From: an uncultured Oscillospiraceae bacterium
Lineage (GTDB): Bacteria > Bacillota > Clostridia > Oscillospirales > Oscillospiraceae
NCBI GenBank assembly: GCA_944386855.1
Contig: CALXCR010000067.1
Span: forward strand, 1 to 38,159
DNA: 38,159 nucleotides
Reading direction: 5' to 3'
Positions 1 to 7,896 of the stretch are shown in pieces (within the stretch, counting starts at the first letter, position 1; each line of letters starts with the position of its first letter). The notes under the pieces are model-generated. The model was not told the DNA's origin and did not search any database. It saw only the letters and a list, made by a program, of their open reading frames with translations. A program made the position numbers and the translations under genes.

Positions 1-135
1 CATGCCTGAATTTATGAGCAGCAGCGACGCGTCGTTCTGCGGGATGAGCGAAAAGCTCGGCAAACGGAGATGTCCCTTGCTCTCAAAATATGACAAAAAC
101 ATCTCTCTAAGTTCGTTTACTCCAAACGGTTTCAT
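1..135 (-). CDS. alaS: Alanyl-tRNA synthetase, N-terminal fragment
   Basis: This is the first 45 codons of alanyl-tRNA synthetase, which charges tRNA-Ala in the cytoplasm; the rest lies beyond the window edge. The visible protein begins [18 protein letters not shown] and continues through KGHLRLPS and LLINSGM, which are the conserved opening motifs of class II AlaRS (the region that leads into motif 1). The ATG has a GGAGGAG ribosome site eight bases or so upstream. It is preceded by an alanine-type T-box leader, which independently supports the call. It lies downstream of mltG and a U32 gene, as alaS-linked genes do in Bacillus. Confidence 0.93.
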   Translation of the reverse strand, partial: MKPFGVNELREMFLSYFESKGHLRLPSFSLIPQNDASLLLINSGM

Positions 136-281
136 ATCATTCTCCTCCAAAAATAAATAAGGCTCCGCGCGCTGTCATACGCGCGCAAGCAGTCTTGTGT
201 GTGCGGCGTGCGCATCGGTTTTGCGGCGCATACCGATCCCCCAATATGCGCGGAGCGGTCGATGCGGCGCGCGGCAAAAGC

Positions 282-317
282 AAAAAAGGCTTCGCCCCAT
301 ATCGCAGGGGCGAAGCC
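282..317 (-). terminator. T-box attenuator terminator
   Basis: The minus-strand RNA forms GGCTTCGCCCC / GGGGCGAAGCC with an eight-base loop, followed by six U. It immediately follows the T-box, so it is the competing terminator. It would also block read-through from the upstream mltG-U32 genes. Confidence 0.92.
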
Positions 318-549
318 AAAGCTTCACGGTACCACCCTGATTGTCCCTTAGTCCCGCGGCAGTCTAACCTCTGCCATAGGGATGAACCGGACATCTCAGC
401 GTCCTTAACGCGGACAACACGTCCCGGGTCGTCCCCGGGCGGCTCTGAAATGGCTGCCGGCGTCAAAGTCAAGGGGTTTTCAGCTTCTCCCCTCTCTCTG
501 AAGGCTTTTTAAGGGCCGGCTCGTTTCGTCTTTGCCGTTTTTTATTTAC
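282..549 (-). promoter_or_regulatory. T-box riboswitch leader of alaS
   Basis: Read on the minus strand, this leader holds the hallmark T-box AGGGTGGTACCGTG (325-338) followed at once by a strong terminator. The bulge UGGU of the T-box would pair with an ACCA tRNA 3' end, as expected for tRNA-Ala (discriminator A). Upstream is a stem I with the AGAGAG element near 511-519. A GCC triplet followed by A at 451-454 is a tentative alanine specifier; I could not fold stem I well enough to be sure. Family knowledge: uncharged tRNA-Ala stabilises the antiterminator, so alaS is read when alanine charging drops. Confidence 0.92.
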
Positions 550-556
550 GCATGAC

Positions 557-584
557 ATTCTATCATGTTTTTACGGCTTGTCAA
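557..584 (-). promoter_or_regulatory. Sigma-A type promoter of alaS
   Basis: On the minus strand TTGACA (579-584), a 16-base spacer, then TAGAAT (557-562). The -35 box overlaps the TGA stop codon of the U32 gene, so alaS has its own promoter tucked into the end of the gene before it. The start of transcription should be near 549. Confidence 0.85.
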
Positions 585-1792
585 GCTCTTTTCCGCCTTA
601 AAAACGAATATTTCGGGGCATATCGCGGCAGTTTGAGCTTCAGCTCCATCATCGGATGCGGCGCGCTCTCTATGTCCTCGCCGTCGGCGTTTTGCATACG
701 CTCCACCGTAAAGCTCACCGGCTCACCGTCCGGCGAGAGCAGCTCTACCGCATCACCGACGGAAAATTTATTGCGCTGGGTGAGCACGGCATCGCCGTCC
801 TCCGTACACGTCTCGACCTGCGCCACGACATCGTACTCCGTATAGTAATGCGCGTCGCCGTAGTGCTGCCCCGGCCCTTCGGCCGAGAAGTAAAAGCCGG
901 TCGAGTACGGGCGGTGGCTTACTTTATCCATCTCGTCTATCCATACCTTTGCCGGTTTTTCACCCGCCAGCGCCGCGTCTATCGCGTGGCGGTAGGCGTT
1001 TGTGACGGCGGCAGCATAGTAGGCTGATTTCATACGCCCCTCTATCTTAACGCTCGACACGCCGGCGTCCATCATCGCGCCGAGATGCTCTATCATGCAC
1101 ATATCGCGCGAGTTCATTATATACGTCCCGCCGTCTTCCGTGATCTCCATATATTCGCCCGGGCGTTTTTCTTCGACGATACGGTACTTCCACCGGCACG
1201 GCTGAGCACACGCGCCGCGGTTTGCGTCTCTGCCGGCCATATAGCTTGACAGCAGGCATCTTCCGGAAAACGACACGCACATTGCCCCGTGCGCGAATGC
1301 CTCGAGTTCAAGCTCAGGCGGCGTTTTTGCGCGTATCTCCGCTATCTCGTCGAGCGTGAGCTCGCGAGCGAGTATCGCGCGCGAGGCCCCCATGTCATAA
1401 AACGCTCTGGCCGTCTCGTAATTTGCAATACCCGCCTGTGTGCTTATGTGTATCTCAAGCTTCGGCGCGTATCTTTTTGCCATCGCCATAACTCCGACGT
1501 CCGAAACGATGACGGCGTCGGCCTTAGTATCTCCGAGCCGTTCCATGAACGCGGGGATATCCCTCGCTTCGGCGTTGTGCATAACGGAATTGCACGTCAC
1601 ATACACACGCACACCGCGGCTATGGCACATTTCTACGGCGTTTTTCATCTGATAGTGGTCGAAATTCCCTGCCGCAGCTCTCATCCCAAAGCGCGATCCG
1701 GCAAGGTATACCGCGTCCGCGCCGTAGGTAACGGCCATTATGAGCCGTTCGGTGTCCCCGGCCGGCGACAAAAGCTCAAGCGCCTTTCCCAT
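581..1792 (-). CDS. trhP: U32-family protein, probable tRNA U34 hydroxylation factor TrhP
   Basis: A 403-residue protein of peptidase family U32. It opens LELLSPAG and contains the U32 signature EAFAHG...C...GRC around residues 164-179, then NRGACAQPC, giving cysteines 172, 179, 195 and 199 that are conserved in the family. Members once called collagenases are now known in Bacillus (YrrN/YrrO) and E. coli (TrhP) as prephenate-dependent factors for 5-hydroxyuridine at tRNA position 34; the length fits YrrO better than YrrN. The gene follows mltG as yrrN-yrrO do in Bacillus, but the methyltransferase gene yrrM is absent. The ATG at 1792 is preferred because LELLSPAG follows closely; an in-frame ATG at 1807 overlaps the mltG stop. 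The exact reaction here is inferred from the family. Confidence 0.82.
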   Translation of the reverse strand: MGKALELLSPAGDTERLIMAVTYGADAVYLAGSRFGMRAAAGNFDHYQMKNAVEMCHSRGVRVYVTCNSVMHNAEARDIPAFMERLGDTKADAVIVSDVGVMAMAKRYAPKLEIHISTQAGIANYETARAFYDMGASRAILARELTLDEIAEIRAKTPPELELEAFAHGAMCVSFSGRCLLSSYMAGRDANRGACAQPCRWKYRIVEEKRPGEYMEITEDGGTYIMNSRDMCMIEHLGAMMDAGVSSVKIEGRMKSAYYAAAVTNAYRHAIDAALAGEKPAKVWIDEMDKVSHRPYSTGFYFSAEGPGQHYGDAHYYTEYDVVAQVETCTEDGDAVLTQRNKFSVGDAVELLSPDGEPVSFTVERMQNADGEDIESAPHPMMELKLKLPRYAPKYSFLRRKRA

Positions 1793-1796
1793 ACCG

Positions 1797-3398
1797 TTAC
1801 CCGCCATATTCGTCGCTGTTGATGAACGTGAGGAACGCGTCGTAATTCGTGAAGAAGTGTGTAAATCCGTCAGCGCCGAGCGCAAAGTAGTAGTAATTTG
1901 TGCTCTCCGGATAAAGCGCCGCATATATCGAGTCGATACCGGGGTTTGCAATAGCTCCCTCGGGCAGTCCGTCATACATATAGGTATTATACGGGCTGTC
2001 TGTTTCAGACGACATCGGCTCGCCGGTCATAAGCGATACATAATGGAGCGTTGATTCCATTTGCAGTCTCATTCCGGAATTGAGCCGGTTGTATATTACG
2101 GACGATACGTTGCCCATTTCGTCTAAGCGTCCCGCTTCCCTTTCGATTATGGAGGCGATGATCAGCACCTCGTCCATCGTCCAGCCGAGCTCGTTTGCGC
2201 GCTCTGTATAGGCAGCCTGCCACCTTACGGCGAAGTTGTCAAGGAACTTGCTTATGACGTTTTCCGGAGTGTCGCCTACATAGAACTTATATGTGTCGGG
2301 GAAGAGATATCCCTCGAGGCGGTACGGGTTGCCGACATCCTCCCTGTCTAGGAAGTCATAATTGAAATCGTATTCTCTCGCCGCTCTCCACAGTTCCTCT
2401 TCAGTGCAGACCCCCTCTTCGGCCAGCGTCTCGAATATTTGGAACATCGAATTTCCCTCTGGTATCATTACCTCAACTACGACGCGCTCACCGTCTTCGC
2501 CGCGCATACTGTTTACGATGGCGCGGTAATCGCCCGCCGTATTGATCTCGTACTTGCCGGGCTTTATCTTTTCATCGGCGCTTGAGAGGTTTGCATAAAA
2601 CTTAAACAGGAATTTGTACGATACTACTCCGTTGTCATACAGCATATCGGTGATCGAATCTATCGTAAAATCCTCCGGCACGGTGACCTGTATCGTCTCG
2701 CCCTCCTCGGTAGTCATACCGAGCATATCGGAGGCGTACATCCACCCGAGCGATCCCAAAACTATACCGATGCACGCTATGAACAGGAAATACAGCACCC
2801 CGCCAAGACATCCGGTACGTTTTTCTCTTCTGCGCGTTATGATCCTGCCGCCGGAACTGCGTGCCCGCTCTTCTCTCTCAACAATCTCGGTTTCATCCGG
2901 CGCAGCCGCTGCAGCCATGGCTGCCGCTGCCGCCCGCTCTTTTTGGCGTTTTTCCTTCTCGTTGCGGTGCTTTTTATACATATCCGACGCAGCCGCTGCC
3001 GTTTTTGAGGCTTTTTCTTTCAGCTTTGCGGCAAATCCCTCCTGCGGCGCGCTTTTCCTGCCTGACTGAGAACTTTTCTTGGAGCTGTGCTTTCTGCTGC
3101 CTGATCTGTGCGGCGTAGGTTCTCCGCTGCCCGCCGCGTCACGGGCGCTTTCAGTTTCTCCGGAGCTGTCCGCCCTTATATTTTCCGAAACGGATTCAGA
3201 CTGCGGATCGTCCGCTTCCGGCACACCGGCGGCAGAATCCCTGTTTAACGGATTGCCGTCGGAGTCGACCCGCTCTATCATATTATCCGAAAAAGCACCG
3301 AGGCCGTCCGCCGTATCGTCGAAAGATATTTTGCGATACTCTTCGTTTTCAAAAGGCGTGCCCATATCTTTTTCGGGGAAATTTTTATTTTCAGCCAT
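1797..3398 (-). CDS. mltG: Endolytic murein transglycosylase MltG (YceG-like)
   Basis: A 533-residue membrane-anchored lytic transglycosylase that cuts nascent glycan strands and so limits peptidoglycan chain length. One membrane segment lies at about 198-220. The extracellular YceG domain shows LEGYLFPDTY (361-370) and ASIIEREAG with the catalytic Glu at 419, then NRL and the RLQMEST motif. Before the membrane segment is an unusually long (about 195 residue) hydrophilic tail: acidic at first, then Ser/Lys-rich, then a Lys/Arg/Ala-rich stretch with alanine runs that may be helical. The start has an AAAGGG site upstream. It overlaps or touches the U32 gene that follows, so they are probably co-transcribed. 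Confidence 0.92.
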   Translation of the reverse strand: MAENKNFPEKDMGTPFENEEYRKISFDDTADGLGAFSDNMIERVDSDGNPLNRDSAAGVPEADDPQSESVSENIRADSSGETESARDAAGSGEPTPHRSGSRKHSSKKSSQSGRKSAPQEGFAAKLKEKASKTAAAASDMYKKHRNEKEKRQKERAAAAAMAAAAAPDETEIVEREERARSSGGRIITRRREKRTGCLGGVLYFLFIACIGIVLGSLGWMYASDMLGMTTEEGETIQVTVPEDFTIDSITDMLYDNGVVSYKFLFKFYANLSSADEKIKPGKYEINTAGDYRAIVNSMRGEDGERVVVEVMIPEGNSMFQIFETLAEEGVCTEEELWRAAREYDFNYDFLDREDVGNPYRLEGYLFPDTYKFYVGDTPENVISKFLDNFAVRWQAAYTERANELGWTMDEVLIIASIIEREAGRLDEMGNVSSVIYNRLNSGMRLQMESTLHYVSLMTGEPMSSETDSPYNTYMYDGLPEGAIANPGIDSIYAALYPESTNYYYFALGADGFTHFFTNYDAFLTFINSDEYGG

Positions 3399-3592
3399 AT
3401 CATATCAGCCCTTTCATCGTACCGGCATCCCAGACTGTAACCTACAGCATCTCACCTGCATAGAATATTTCGGATGCACGATTTGTGTATGCAGCCGCGA
3501 AACACCGCGGCGCTCTGCCGGTATCTGCGCCCGGCAGAATAACTTAAACTTTAAAATCAACAGCCGGCGCAGCGGCGGAATGGAGTATTTTT

Positions 3593-3727
3593 ATGTGCGG
3601 TAACAACTGTGGTAACAACTCTTGTCTTTGGATCATACTTATCCTTCTTATCCTCTTCTGCGGCTGCGGCAACAGCTGCGGCAGCATAGGAAACGGCTGC
3701 GGCTGCGACAACAACTGCGGCTGCTGA
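3593..3727 (+). CDS. 44-residue cysteine-rich microprotein (HCB-13-like)
   Basis: A short gene missed by ordinary length cut-offs. The product begins MCGNNCGNNSCLW, has a hydrophobic run of about ten residues (positions 12-22), then a tail made almost only of Cys, Gly, Asn and Ser ending CGC. There are ten Cys in 44 residues. A GGAG site sits seven to nine bases before the ATG and a terminator follows the stop at once, so this is a complete transcription unit. The composition resembles small proteins of gut Clostridia listed as chorion class high-cysteine HCB protein 13; that match is from memory. The function is unknown. The hydrophobic run suggests membrane association, and the tail could bind metal or form disulfides; both are inference. 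Confidence 0.75.
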   Translation: MCGNNCGNNSCLWIILILLILFCGCGNSCGSIGNGCGCDNNCGC

Positions 3728-3735
3728 CCTTACTC

Positions 3736-3767
3736 TCAGCGGGGCTTTCGGGCTCCGCTGACTTTTT
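3736..3767 (+). terminator. Terminator of the cysteine-rich microprotein gene
   Basis: TCAGCGGGGC pairs with GCTCCGCTGA (ten pairs, one G-U) around a six-base loop, followed by CTTTTT. It begins nine bases after the stop codon. Confidence 0.85.
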
Positions 3768-3824
3768 ATTGCCGTTGCGGACAAGACTTATTATCAAGAT
3801 ACCGTTATGGTTTTGATTATACAC

Positions 3825-4502
3825 CTATATTGTTATGGTTTTTATTAATTTTTCATAAATTTCGCCGTGAATATCCTCAATTTCGCGCATTTTTCCGCCT
3901 TGTACACACGATATAACGTCCCAACCGTAATATTTTGCGGCTTGGCATCCGCTTTCACAGCATTTTGCGAGGTATTCGCTGTCTGTCTCGTGTATGTCGC
4001 CATGCGTGTGCGTCTGCTGTTCACGCTTTCTCATCTGCTCAAGCGAGACTTCGAGCGGCACATCCATATATATAACGGTATCGGGGGCGGGAAGTCCCAA
4101 AAGCTCAAACTCATACTCGTACAGCCATTTGAAGAACCCCTCCCGTGCCTCTGCCGTGAGCTTTGAGCCCTGATGGACGGCGTTGCTCGTCGTATATCTG
4201 TCGGTCAGGATCAAGCCGCCGTTTTCATAATATCCGCGCCACTTTTTTATATACGACGCATACCTGTCCACAGCGTAAAACGATGCGGCCGCGTAGGCGT
4301 TTACCGCTTCCGGGTCTGTGCCGAACTCACCGTTTAAATACATCCTTATGAGCATTGACGACGGCTCTGAGTACTGCGGAAATACGAGCCGTTCAAACGA
4401 TATCCCCTTGCGCTCGAGCGTTTTGCACATAAGCTCAAACTGCGTGGATTTGCCGCTTCCGTCTATACCCTCGAACACAACAAGCTTTCCTTTTGCGCAC
4501 AT
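3825..4502 (-). CDS. tmk: Thymidylate kinase
   Basis: A 225-residue dTMP kinase, making dTDP for DNA synthesis in the cytoplasm. The P-loop FEGIDGSGKST lies at about residues 10-20; the DRYTTSN dTMP-binding/DR(Y/H) motif and the later helical lid region are present. Two starts compete: GTG at 4508 and ATG at 4502. The AAGGAAG ribosome site is nine bases from the ATG but only three from the GTG, so the ATG was chosen. In Bacillus tmk stands beside holB and yaaT; here holB-ricT lie about 29 kb away, so that cluster is split. Confidence 0.93.
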   Translation of the reverse strand: MCAKGKLVVFEGIDGSGKSTQFELMCKTLERKGISFERLVFPQYSEPSSMLIRMYLNGEFGTDPEAVNAYAAASFYAVDRYASYIKKWRGYYENGGLILTDRYTTSNAVHQGSKLTAEAREGFFKWLYEYEFELLGLPAPDTVIYMDVPLEVSLEQMRKREQQTHTHGDIHETDSEYLAKCCESGCQAAKYYGWDVISCVQGGKMREIEDIHGEIYEKLIKTITI

Positions 4503-4570
4503 TCGCACACACTTCCTTTTTAGCCGCTTTTGCGCCGTGATCTTTTGACGCCGGCATAAGTGTTCATTTT

Positions 4571-4600
4571 AGTATAGCATATGTCCGCGCATTATGTCCA
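4571..4600 (-). promoter_or_regulatory. Probable promoter of tmk
   Basis: On the minus strand TGGACA (4595-4600), 18 bases, TATACT (4571-4576). Only this pair is well placed upstream of tmk. Confidence 0.55.
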
Positions 4601-4602
4601 GA

Positions 4603-4788
4603 AAAACAGCCTATATGCAGAGCATGAGGCGCATGGTATAAGTCCCGCGCGGAGCTTCAGCGGAAAAACACGTTTGCGCCTGAAAGGTTATGCGAGGCAA
4701 TGACCGCGGCATCGATCGAACGGCTTGGCGGTCATTATAGGCAGTGCGGCAATATCGGCGTGTGATTTCAGATTTTTGGTATCAAACC
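4603..4788. other. Intergenic stretch without recognised content
   Basis: Between the divergent tmk and infC promoters. I saw no coding frame with a ribosome site, no strong hairpin and no repeat. Confidence 0.5.
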
Positions 4789-4789
4789 C

Positions 4790-4818
4790 TTGACATTCGG
4801 CGTTTTAGGCTGTATAAT
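4790..4818 (+). promoter_or_regulatory. Sigma-A promoter of infC-rpmI-rplT
   Basis: TTGACA (4790-4795), 17-base spacer, TATAAT (4813-4818): a perfect consensus match. Transcription should begin near 4825. Confidence 0.93.
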
Positions 4819-4825
4819 CTCTTCG

Positions 4826-5006
4826 AAAATAAAGAAGTGCGGTAACGCCGCCCTCACCCGGCCGTATCAGGCGCGCCGGCGTCAATAAGCTTTTTCCCGT
4901 GTTTTCGGGGAATTGTGTGTATTGCTGTGCGGGCTTTTATGCCCGTTTTTTTATTTTCAAAATGTTCAGGCATTATTTTGTATCATACTTTCGGAGGTGT
5001 TTTAAC
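4826..5006 (+). promoter_or_regulatory. infC operon leader (L20-type attenuator)
   Basis: A leader of about 180 bases between a consensus promoter and infC. It contains several hairpins, among them TTCCCG/CGGGGAA near 4892-4910, and a terminator at 4929-4952. In Firmicutes the infC-rpmI-rplT mRNA is repressed by ribosomal protein L20 binding a leader of this size and causing premature termination; the position and terminator fit that, but I did not verify the L20 contact bases. Confidence 0.7.
4929..4952 (+). terminator. Leader terminator before infC
   Basis: CGGGC / GCCCG with a six-base loop followed by seven T, 55 bases before infC. Placed inside the leader, it must be conditional if infC is to be expressed. 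Confidence 0.85.
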
Positions 5007-5525
5007 ATAGCAAGTCTAGCTCATCAGATCAACGAAGAAATCCGTGACAAGGAGATCCGTCTCATAGGAGAAGACGGCGTTCAGCTCGGCATCATGTCGT
5101 CCGCCGAGGCGCTTGAGATCGCGGCGGAACGCGGGCTTGATCTGGTCAAACTGTCACCCGGCTCTGTGCCGCCCGTCTGCAAGATCATGGATTACGGCAA
5201 GTACCGCTTTGAGCAGTCCAAAAAGGAAAAAGAGGCTCGCCGCAACCAGCGTGTCATCGAGGTCAAGGAGATCCGCATGACTCCCGGTATCGGCGCAAAC
5301 GATTTCAATGTCAAACTGAAAAACGCTATGCGCTTTTTGGCCGACGGCAACCGTATCAAGGTATCTGTCCGCTTCCGCGGCAGGGAGATGACGCACACCG
5401 ATATCGGCGCCGATCTTTTGAAAAAGTTTGCCGACGAGTGCTCCGAGGTCGCCGTTATGGACAAAAACCCCAAGCTTGAGGGACGCAACATGACTATGTT
5501 TCTTTCGCCTAAAAACACCAAATAA
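5007..5525 (+). CDS. infC: Translation initiation factor IF-3 with AUA start
   Basis: A 172-residue IF-3, which binds the 30S subunit, keeps it apart from 50S and proofreads start codons. It shows [44 protein letters not shown] and the C-terminal [11 protein letters not shown]. No ATG, GTG or TTG lies between the GGAGGTG ribosome site (4993-4999) and the conserved N-terminus. The only codon at proper spacing (seven to nine bases) is ATA at 5007, giving (M)ASLAHQIN. An in-frame ATG further upstream would put the ribosome site inside the gene and add residues not found in IF-3. Non-AUG starts on infC are established (AUU in E. coli), because IF-3 then controls its own synthesis. Confidence 0.9.
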   Translation: MASLAHQINEEIRDKEIRLIGEDGVQLGIMSSAEALEIAAERGLDLVKLSPGSVPPVCKIMDYGKYRFEQSKKEKEARRNQRVIEVKEIRMTPGIGANDFNVKLKNAMRFLADGNRIKVSVRFRGREMTHTDIGADLLKKFADECSEVAVMDKNPKLEGRNMTMFLSPKNTK

Positions 5526-5581
5526 CCGGCAGTATACGCGAATTTCGCATTTACTATATTTTGGAAGGAGTTTATACTATT

Positions 5582-5779
5582 ATGCCTAAGATTAAAACCC
5601 ACAGCGGGGCAAAGAAGAGATTCAATCTCACAAAAACCGGCAAAATAAAGCGCGCTCACGCTTACAAAAGCCACATTCTGAACAAGAAATCCACAAAGCG
5701 CAAAAGAGGTCTTCGTCAGGGCACTTATGCCGACGTCACGAACGAAGCGGCTATCAAGCGCATGATCCTGTACAAATAA
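5582..5779 (+). CDS. rpmI: Ribosomal protein L35
   Basis: A 65-residue, very basic protein of the 50S subunit, [14 protein letters not shown] onward with the family's usual KRKRGLRQ stretch. The ATG has a GGAAGGAG site upstream; longer in-frame starts lack one. It is the middle gene of infC-rpmI-rplT, 56 bases after infC. Confidence 0.97.
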   Translation: MPKIKTHSGAKKRFNLTKTGKIKRAHAYKSHILNKKSTKRKRGLRQGTYADVTNEAAIKRMILYK

Positions 5780-5794
5780 GGGAGGTTTTGGAAG

Positions 5795-6154
5795 ATGGCA
5801 AGAATTAAAGGCGCAATGATGACGCGCAAAAGAAGAAATAAGATACTGAAAATGGCCAAGGGCTATTGGGGTGCGAAATCAACTCACTACAAAATGGCTA
5901 ACCAGGCTGTTATGAAATCGCTCACCTACGCTTACGTCGGACGCAAGCTTAAAAAGCGCGATTTCCGCAAGCTCTGGATCACGAGAATAAGCGCCGCCTG
6001 CAAGGCAAACGGCATCAATTATTCCCGCTTTATGCACGGTCTCAAGCTCTCCGGCATTGAGATGAACCGCAAGATGCTGTCCGAGACGGCTATCCACAAT
6101 CCGGAAGCGTTTACCGCTCTGGTCAACACAGCGAAAACCGCTATAGGTGCGTAA
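5795..6154 (+). CDS. rplT: Ribosomal protein L20
   Basis: A 119-residue 50S assembly protein starting [20 protein letters not shown], with AKGYWGAKS and the conserved [15 protein letters not shown] segment. GGGAGG precedes the ATG. Fifteen bases after rpmI. L20 is the likely repressor of its own operon through the leader. Confidence 0.97.
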   Translation: MARIKGAMMTRKRRNKILKMAKGYWGAKSTHYKMANQAVMKSLTYAYVGRKLKKRDFRKLWITRISAACKANGINYSRFMHGLKLSGIEMNRKMLSETAIHNPEAFTALVNTAKTAIGA

Positions 6155-6179
6155 ATCTAAAATATATTTCTGCAGCAAG

Positions 6180-6207
6180 GTCCGTCTTTTTAAAGGCGGA
6201 CTTTTGT
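6180..6207 (+). terminator. Terminator of infC-rpmI-rplT
   Basis: GTCCGTC pairs with GGCGGAC (one G-U) around an eight-base loop, then TTTTGTTT; 25 bases after rplT. Confidence 0.85.
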
Positions 6208-6265
6208 TTGCCGTATTTGTTTTGTACGGCGGCGTGATCCGTCATGATTTTCTCTTTCCCGCCTC

Positions 6266-6294
6266 TTGTGAAATTGCCGGTTTTGTATTATAAT
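6266..6294 (+). promoter_or_regulatory. Promoter of murC
   Basis: TTGTGA (6266-6271), 17 bases, TATAAT (6289-6294), 80 bases before the gene. Confidence 0.75.
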
Positions 6295-6373
6295 ATTAAA
6301 TTGTGTTAATTTGTGCGCATGAAATATTACACATCTACGCATATTACCAATATACACAATATTTGGAGGAGCT

Positions 6374-7765
6374 ATGAAAACAGCTGACCTTGTTAAATAT
6401 ATCGTCCCCGGGAAAAGGGGACATTTAGTCGGTATCGGCGGCGTATCAATGTCGCCGCTCGCCGAGGTTTTGCATGAAAGCGGCATAATAGTAACAGGAT
6501 CTGACATAAATGACAGCGCGGCCGTCGAGCATCTGCGCTCTTTGGGTATCCCCGTCGCCATCGGCCACCGCGCCGAGAACGTCCGCGGAGCTGATTTTAT
6601 CGTCCGCACCGCCGCCGTCCACGACGACAACCCCGAGATCGCGGAGGCAATAGCGCTTGGGATTCCCGTTTTTGAGCGCGCGCAGGCGTGGGGATTTATC
6701 ATGCTCAGTTACAAAAACGCGCTGTGCATCTCCGGTACGCACGGAAAGACGACAACCACTTCCATGTGTACGCATATGCTTATGGCGGCGGGCGTTGACC
6801 CAACCGTCATGATCGGCGGGACGCTTCCCATGCTGGGCGCCGGCCACCGCGTCGGACGCCGTGACACGATCGTTTTAGAGTCATGCGAATACTGCAACTC
6901 ATTCCACAGCTTTTTCCCGACGGTTGCCGTTATTCTGAATGTCGACGCTGATCATCTCGACTTTTTTAAGGACATCGACGATATAAAAGCGTCGTTTCGC
7001 AAATTTGCCGAGCTTGTGCCGAAAGATACGGGCTGGGTAGTAGCAAACCGCGATGATAAGAACACAATGGACGCTCTATGCTGCATCGACCGCCGCGTTC
7101 TCACGTTCGGTTTCACCGATGACGCCGACGTATACGCGGCAAACATAAAAAACGACGGCGGGAAGTCTCGTTTTGACGTCATTTACGGAGGGGAAGTTTT
7201 TACCCGCATTACGCTGAATATACCGGGGCGTCACAACATATCAAATGCGCTCGCGACGGCCGCAAGCGCGATCGCCCTCGGCATACCGGGGAGTGCAGTT
7301 TCAGACGGGCTTTCCACTTTTACCGGCGCGGGACGACGGATGGAATACAAGGGTGAATATAACGGCGCCGTTATTTACGACGACTACGCCCATCATCCCG
7401 GCGAGATGCACGCGCTTATCGACGCGGTGCAGGCTTTGAAATATGAACGCGTCATCGTCGCATTCCAGCCGCACACTTATACGCGCACAAAGGCGCTGTT
7501 TAACGATTTCGTCCGTGAGCTCAAGCGCCCTGATCTCGTATTTTTAGCCGAAATTTACGCGGCGCGCGAGAAAAACACGATAGGAATATCTTCGAGCGAA
7601 CTTGCCGAAAAGATCCCGAATGCTGTGTTCTGCCCCACGTTTGAGGATATCGAGCAGAGGCTGCGCGAAACGGCCAAAAGCGGCGATATCATACTCACCG
7701 TCGGTGCGGGAAATATATATTTAGTCGGAGAGCATTTGGCAAAAGACGCGGTCAAAGCGGGATAA
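6374..7765 (+). CDS. murC: UDP-N-acetylmuramate--L-alanine ligase
   Basis: A 463-residue cytoplasmic Mur ligase that adds the first amino acid, L-Ala, to UDP-MurNAc at the expense of ATP. The N-terminal UDP-binding fold has GIGGVSMSPLA (20-30); the ATP loop is GTHGKTTT (121-128); the central domain carries ESCEYCNSF and NVDADHLD; the C-terminal domain has DDYAHHPGE and FQPHTYTR. Length is normal. The start has GGAGGAG nearby. It is a single-gene unit, bounded by its own promoter and a strong terminator. Confidence 0.96.
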   Translation: MKTADLVKYIVPGKRGHLVGIGGVSMSPLAEVLHESGIIVTGSDINDSAAVEHLRSLGIPVAIGHRAENVRGADFIVRTAAVHDDNPEIAEAIALGIPVFERAQAWGFIMLSYKNALCISGTHGKTTTTSMCTHMLMAAGVDPTVMIGGTLPMLGAGHRVGRRDTIVLESCEYCNSFHSFFPTVAVILNVDADHLDFFKDIDDIKASFRKFAELVPKDTGWVVANRDDKNTMDALCCIDRRVLTFGFTDDADVYAANIKNDGGKSRFDVIYGGEVFTRITLNIPGRHNISNALATAASAIALGIPGSAVSDGLSTFTGAGRRMEYKGEYNGAVIYDDYAHHPGEMHALIDAVQALKYERVIVAFQPHTYTRTKALFNDFVRELKRPDLVFLAEIYAAREKNTIGISSSELAEKIPNAVFCPTFEDIEQRLRETAKSGDIILTVGAGNIYLVGEHLAKDAVKAG

Positions 7766-7820
7766 CGACACGTTTGCGCGCGTCACTGCCCATTCCGACC
7801 TGATTGGTGTTTGTGCAATA

Positions 7821-7864
7821 AAACGCCGCCGGATACGATGCACCGTATCCGGCGGCGTTTTTAT
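7821..7864. terminator. Bidirectional terminator between murC and the ACT-MBL gene
   Basis: A perfect 17-pair stem (AACGCCGCCGGATACG with its complement) and a short loop, followed by TTTTT on the plus strand and by TTTTATTG on the minus strand. It ends both convergent genes. Confidence 0.9.
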
Positions 7865-7896
7865 GTTCCGCCTGCGCTTAAGCTCGGTGCGTGCCG

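Noticed and set aside
282..472. A 111-codon minus-strand frame over the alaS leader
   Set aside because: It lies across the T-box, antiterminator and terminator; the RNA structure explains the sequence.
4899..5006. An upstream ATG extending IF-3 by 36 residues
   Set aside because: It crosses the leader terminator and the GGAGGTG ribosome site, and the added residues do not resemble IF-3.
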